Shown one piece after another: positions 17,554-20,043 of a DNA stretch of 20,043 bases (positions are counted from its first letter, which is position 1; each line of letters begins with the position of its first letter). The stretch is from NCBI GenBank assembly GCA_001311585.1, contig BBBN01000004.1, positions 1-20,043 on the forward strand. The letters are read 5' to 3'. The position numbers and the translations under genes were made by a program. Below the pieces are notes generated by a model. That model worked only from the letters and a program-made list of their open reading frames with translations, made no database searches and was not told the DNA's origin. Source of the stretch: Thermus sp. JCM 17653. GTDB lineage: Bacteria > Deinococcota > Deinococci > Deinococcales > Thermaceae.

Positions 17554-19498
17554 TTAAAAGCCCTGCTTCAGCCGCTCCACCACGGAGCGGTCCTCGAGGG
17601 TGGAGGTATCCCCCTTGATCTCCTGCTCCCCGGCGGCGATCTGCCGGAGGAGGCGGCGCATGATCTTGCCCGAGCGGGTCTTGGGCAGGGCGTCGGTGAA
17701 GCGCACCTCGTCGGGACGGGCGATGGGACCGATGACCTTGGCCACGTGGGCCTTGAGCTCGCCCCTTAGGGCCTCCGAGGGAGCGTACCCCTCCTTCAGG
17801 GTCACGAAGGCCACGATGGCCTCCCCCTTCACGGGATCGGGCCTGCCCACCACCGCCGCCTCGGCCACGGCGGGGTGGGCCACCAGGGCGGACTCGATCT
17901 CCATGGTGCCCAGGCGGTGCCCGGCCACGTTCAGCACGTCGTCCACCCGGCCCTGGATGAGGTAGTAGCCGTCCTTGTCCCGACGGGCCCCGTCCCCGGT
18001 GAAGTAGACCCCGGGGTGCTGGCTGAAGTACTGCTTCAGGAAGCGCTCGGGGTCGCCCCAAACGGTGCGGAGCATGCTGGGCCAGGGGCGGGTGATGCAG
18101 AGGTGGCCGCCCTCGTCGGGGTTCTCCACCGGGCGGTGCTCGCTGTCCAGAATCTCCGGCTTTACCCCGAAGAAGGGCTTCCCGGCGTGTCCCGGCTTCA
18201 TGGCGTGGGCCCCGGGCAGGGTGGTGATCATGATGCCCCCGGTCTCCGTTTGCCACCAGGTGTCCACGATGGGGCAGCGGCCCTTGCCGATGACGTTGTA
18301 GTACCAGAGCCAGGCCTCGGGATTAATGGGCTCGCCCACGGTGCCGAGGAGCCTCAGGGTGTCCAGGCGGTGCTTGAGGGGCCACCCCTCCCCCCACTTC
18401 ATGAAGCTGCGGATGGCGGTGGGGGCGGTGTAGAGGATGGTGACCCCGTACTTGTCCACGATCCGCCAGAAGCGGTCGGGCTCGGGCCAGTTGGGGGCCC
18501 CTCGTACATCAGGGTGGTGGCCCCGTTCAGGAGGGGCCCGTAGACCACGTAGGAGTGCCCCGTGATCCAACCCACGTCGGCGGTGCACCAGTAGACGTCC
18601 TCGTCCTTGAGGTCAAAGACCAGCTTGGTGGTGTAGTAGACGTAGGTCATGTAGCCGCCCGTGGTGTGCAACACCCCCTTGGGCTTCCCCGTGGAGCCGG
18701 AGGTGTAGAGGATGAAGAGGGGCTCCTCCGCCTCCATGGGCTCCGCCTCGCACCGGTCCGAGGCGGCCTCCATGAGCTCGTGCCACCAGTGGTCCCGCCC
18801 CGGGGTCCAGGGGACCTCCTCCCCGGTGCGGCGCACCACCACCACGTGCTCCACGCTCTGGGCGTCCTTTAGAGCCTCGTCGGCGTTCTGCTTGAGGGGC
18901 ACGATGCCACCGCGGCGGAAGCCCCCGTCGGCGGTGATGAGCACCTTGGCCTCGGCGTCCTTGATGCGCTCGGCCAGGGCGTTAGCGGAAAAGCTCCGAA
19001 GACCACGGAGTGCACCGCCCCGATGCGGGCGCAGGCCAGCATGGCGATGGCCGCCTCGGGGATCATGGGGAGGTAAATGGTGACCCGGTCGCCCTTCTTC
19101 ACCCCAAGGCGCTTGAGGACGTTGGCGAACTTCTGCACCTCGCGCCAGAGGTCGTAATAGGTGAGAACCCGCTCCTCCCCCGGCTCCCCCTCCCAGATGA
19201 GGGCCGCCTTGTTGCGGCGCCAGGTCCTCACGTGCCGGTCCAGGGCGTTGTAGGCGAGGTTGGTCTTCCCCCCCACGAACCACTTGGGGTGGGGCAGGTC
19301 CCCCTCCAGGACCTTCTGCCAGGGCTCAAACCAGTGGAGCTCCGAGGCCACCCGTCCCCAGAAGCCCTCGGGGTCCTGAAGGCTCTCCCGGTACAGCCTC
19401 TCGTACTCCTCCTCGCTCCCGATGTGGGCCTGCTTGCGGAAGGCCTCGCTGGGGTAGAACACCCGCTCTTCCTTAAGAACGCCTTCGATCCGGTCCAT
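17554..19498 (-). CDS. acsA: Acetyl-CoA synthetase (two frame breaks)
   Basis: About 648 aa after repair, the usual length. The enzyme makes acetyl-CoA from acetate, ATP and CoA through an acetyl-adenylate. Visible marks: [12 protein letters not shown] (ATP loop), [26 protein letters not shown] (acetyl pocket), [28 protein letters not shown], and [11 protein letters not shown] with the lysine that is commonly regulated by acetylation. Breaks on the coding strand: GGAGGC read as GGAGC near 18994, and a G-run one short at 18498-18501. AAAGGAGGGGG precedes the ATG at 19498. A strong promoter (TTGACC-17-TATCCT) lies upstream with an inverted repeat over its -35. Divergent from an IclR-type regulator. 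Confidence 0.95.
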
Positions 19499-19517
19499 AC
19501 CCCCTCCTTTGCTCTTG

Positions 19518-19546
19518 AGGATAGAGGGGCCCTCCCCGGGGGTCAA
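19518..19546 (-). promoter_or_regulatory. Promoter of acsA
   Basis: On the minus strand TTGACC (19546-19541), a 17-nt spacer and TATCCT (19523-19518), about 20 nt before the ATG. The only minus-strand promoter here with both boxes near consensus and a real untranslated leader carrying a Shine-Dalgarno. Confidence 0.75.
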
Positions 19547-19592
19547 GAAACCGGGGGTTTTTCACCATGTGCCAAACCCCCCGTTTCTTGAC
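19542..19592. promoter_or_regulatory. Inverted-repeat operator spanning both divergent -35 boxes
   Basis: GTCAAGAAACCGGGGGTTT (19542-19560) and AAACCCCCCGTTTCTTGAC (19574-19592) are reverse complements at 18 of 19 positions (mismatch C19552/C19582), with a 13-nt spacer. The outer TTGAC of each arm is the core of the -35 box of acsA on one side and of the IclR-type gene on the other. Occupancy would block both promoters, so this is the likely site of the divergently encoded regulator. Confidence 0.65.
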
Positions 19593-19617
19593 AGGGGAGG
19601 CGGCCCCTGCGGAAGAT
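19588..19617 (+). promoter_or_regulatory. Promoter of the IclR-type regulator gene
   Basis: Perfect TTGACA (19588-19593), an 18-nt spacer and a weak -10 GAAGAT (19612-19617), 8 nt before the ATG at 19626, suggesting a leaderless or nearly leaderless transcript. Confidence 0.55.
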
Positions 19618-19625
19618 GGACGCAA

Positions 19626-20043
19626 ATGGCCAGGAAGCGGAGCCTTTCCACGGTCCAGGCCGCCTTGCGCATCCTCGCCTACTTGGCCGAGCACCCCGAG
19701 GGGGTGGAGGTCAAGGAGGTGGCCCGCCTCCTGGGGAAAAGCCTCTCCAGCGCCTACGCCCTCCTCAACAGCCTAGCCGAGGAGGGCTTCGCCGTGAAGA
19801 CGGAACGGGGCTACCGCCTGGGCAAGGCCAAGCCCGTCCTGGCCCAAACCTCTCCTCTGGAGGAGGCTCTGGAGGAGCTCTACCTACGCACCCGGGAACG
19901 GTGCTACCTGGCCCTTCCCACCCCGGAAGGGGTGCGGCTCAAAACCCGGGGGCGGCAGGGACAGCCCCACCCCCTGGGGGAGGTCCTGCCGGAAGAAGCC
20001 CACGCCCTGGCCCTGGGCAAGGTCTTCCTGGCCTACGGGGCCC
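19626..20043 (+). CDS. IclR-type transcriptional regulator, N-terminal part
   Basis: The first 139 codons; the gene runs off the right edge. An N-terminal winged helix-turn-helix is seen in VQAALRILAYLAEHPEG, VKEVARLLGKSLSSAYALLN and SLAEEGFAVKTERGYRLG (about 10-66), the order typical of IclR proteins. EEAHALALGKVFLAY near the window end resembles the ALGKA(L/F)LA motif that opens the IclR effector domain, although the linker is unusually short. Divergent from acsA, with a shared inverted repeat, it probably controls acsA and itself. The ligand is unknown. The frame is intact over the visible part. Confidence 0.75.
   Translation, partial: MARKRSLSTVQAALRILAYLAEHPEGVEVKEVARLLGKSLSSAYALLNSLAEEGFAVKTERGYRLGKAKPVLAQTSPLEEALEELYLRTRERCYLALPTPEGVRLKTRGRQGQPHPLGEVLPEEAHALALGKVFLAYGA

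Noticed and set aside
19567..19776. A 69-codon frame starting inside the operator
   Set aside because: Another frame at 19626 encodes a clear winged-helix regulator and stays open to the window end.

Overview
The window reads as chromosomal DNA of a Thermus-type bacterium. The evidence is a very high G+C content with G/C-ending codons, tightly overlapping ATGA/GTGA gene junctions, several start codons placed 6-7 nt behind a -10 box (leaderless style), and LeuB, RodA and MinD proteins whose diagnostic residues fall at the numbering I recall for Thermus thermophilus. The species is not assigned. There is no rRNA, tRNA, CRISPR array or insertion sequence, and no gene-free stretch longer than about 130 nt.

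Layout. (1) 1-2070, minus: a p-aminobenzoate/folate module, a fused PabB-PabA followed by the start of PabC. (2) 2089-8757, plus: a branched-chain amino acid operon made of an attenuator with a Leu-rich leader peptide, leuC, leuD, leuB, two tandem Uma2-family genes, a short-chain dehydrogenase and ilvD. (3) 8754-12923, minus: a single c-type cytochrome and a polyamine-type ABC transporter, potA-potB-potC-potD. (4) 12952-15362, minus: a cell-shape/division cluster of a small winged-helix regulator, minD, minE and rodA. (5) 15409-17525, plus: a 45-aa membrane peptide, the large subunit of methylmalonyl-CoA mutase and a small NTF2-fold-like protein. (6) 17554-19498, minus: acetyl-CoA synthetase, divergent from an IclR-type regulator (19626 to the window end), with a 19-bp inverted repeat spanning both -35 boxes.

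The dominant oddity is that 12 genes are interrupted by about 25 frame breaks. Nearly all are explained by the loss of one G or C, mostly from a run or doublet of that base, and restoring them returns family-length proteins with intact active sites. I treat these genes as functional genes in an error-prone sequence rather than pseudogenes; reads would settle it. Lengths quoted for such genes are after this mental repair.

How it fits together: leuCDB and ilvD supply leucine/valine/isoleucine synthesis under leucine-sensed attenuation; PabBA and PabC make p-aminobenzoate; PotABCD would import polyamines; MinD/MinE position the division site and RodA polymerises wall glycan; AcsA and methylmalonyl-CoA mutase feed acetate- and propionate-derived carbon into central metabolism, with the IclR-type protein as the likely local regulator of acsA.
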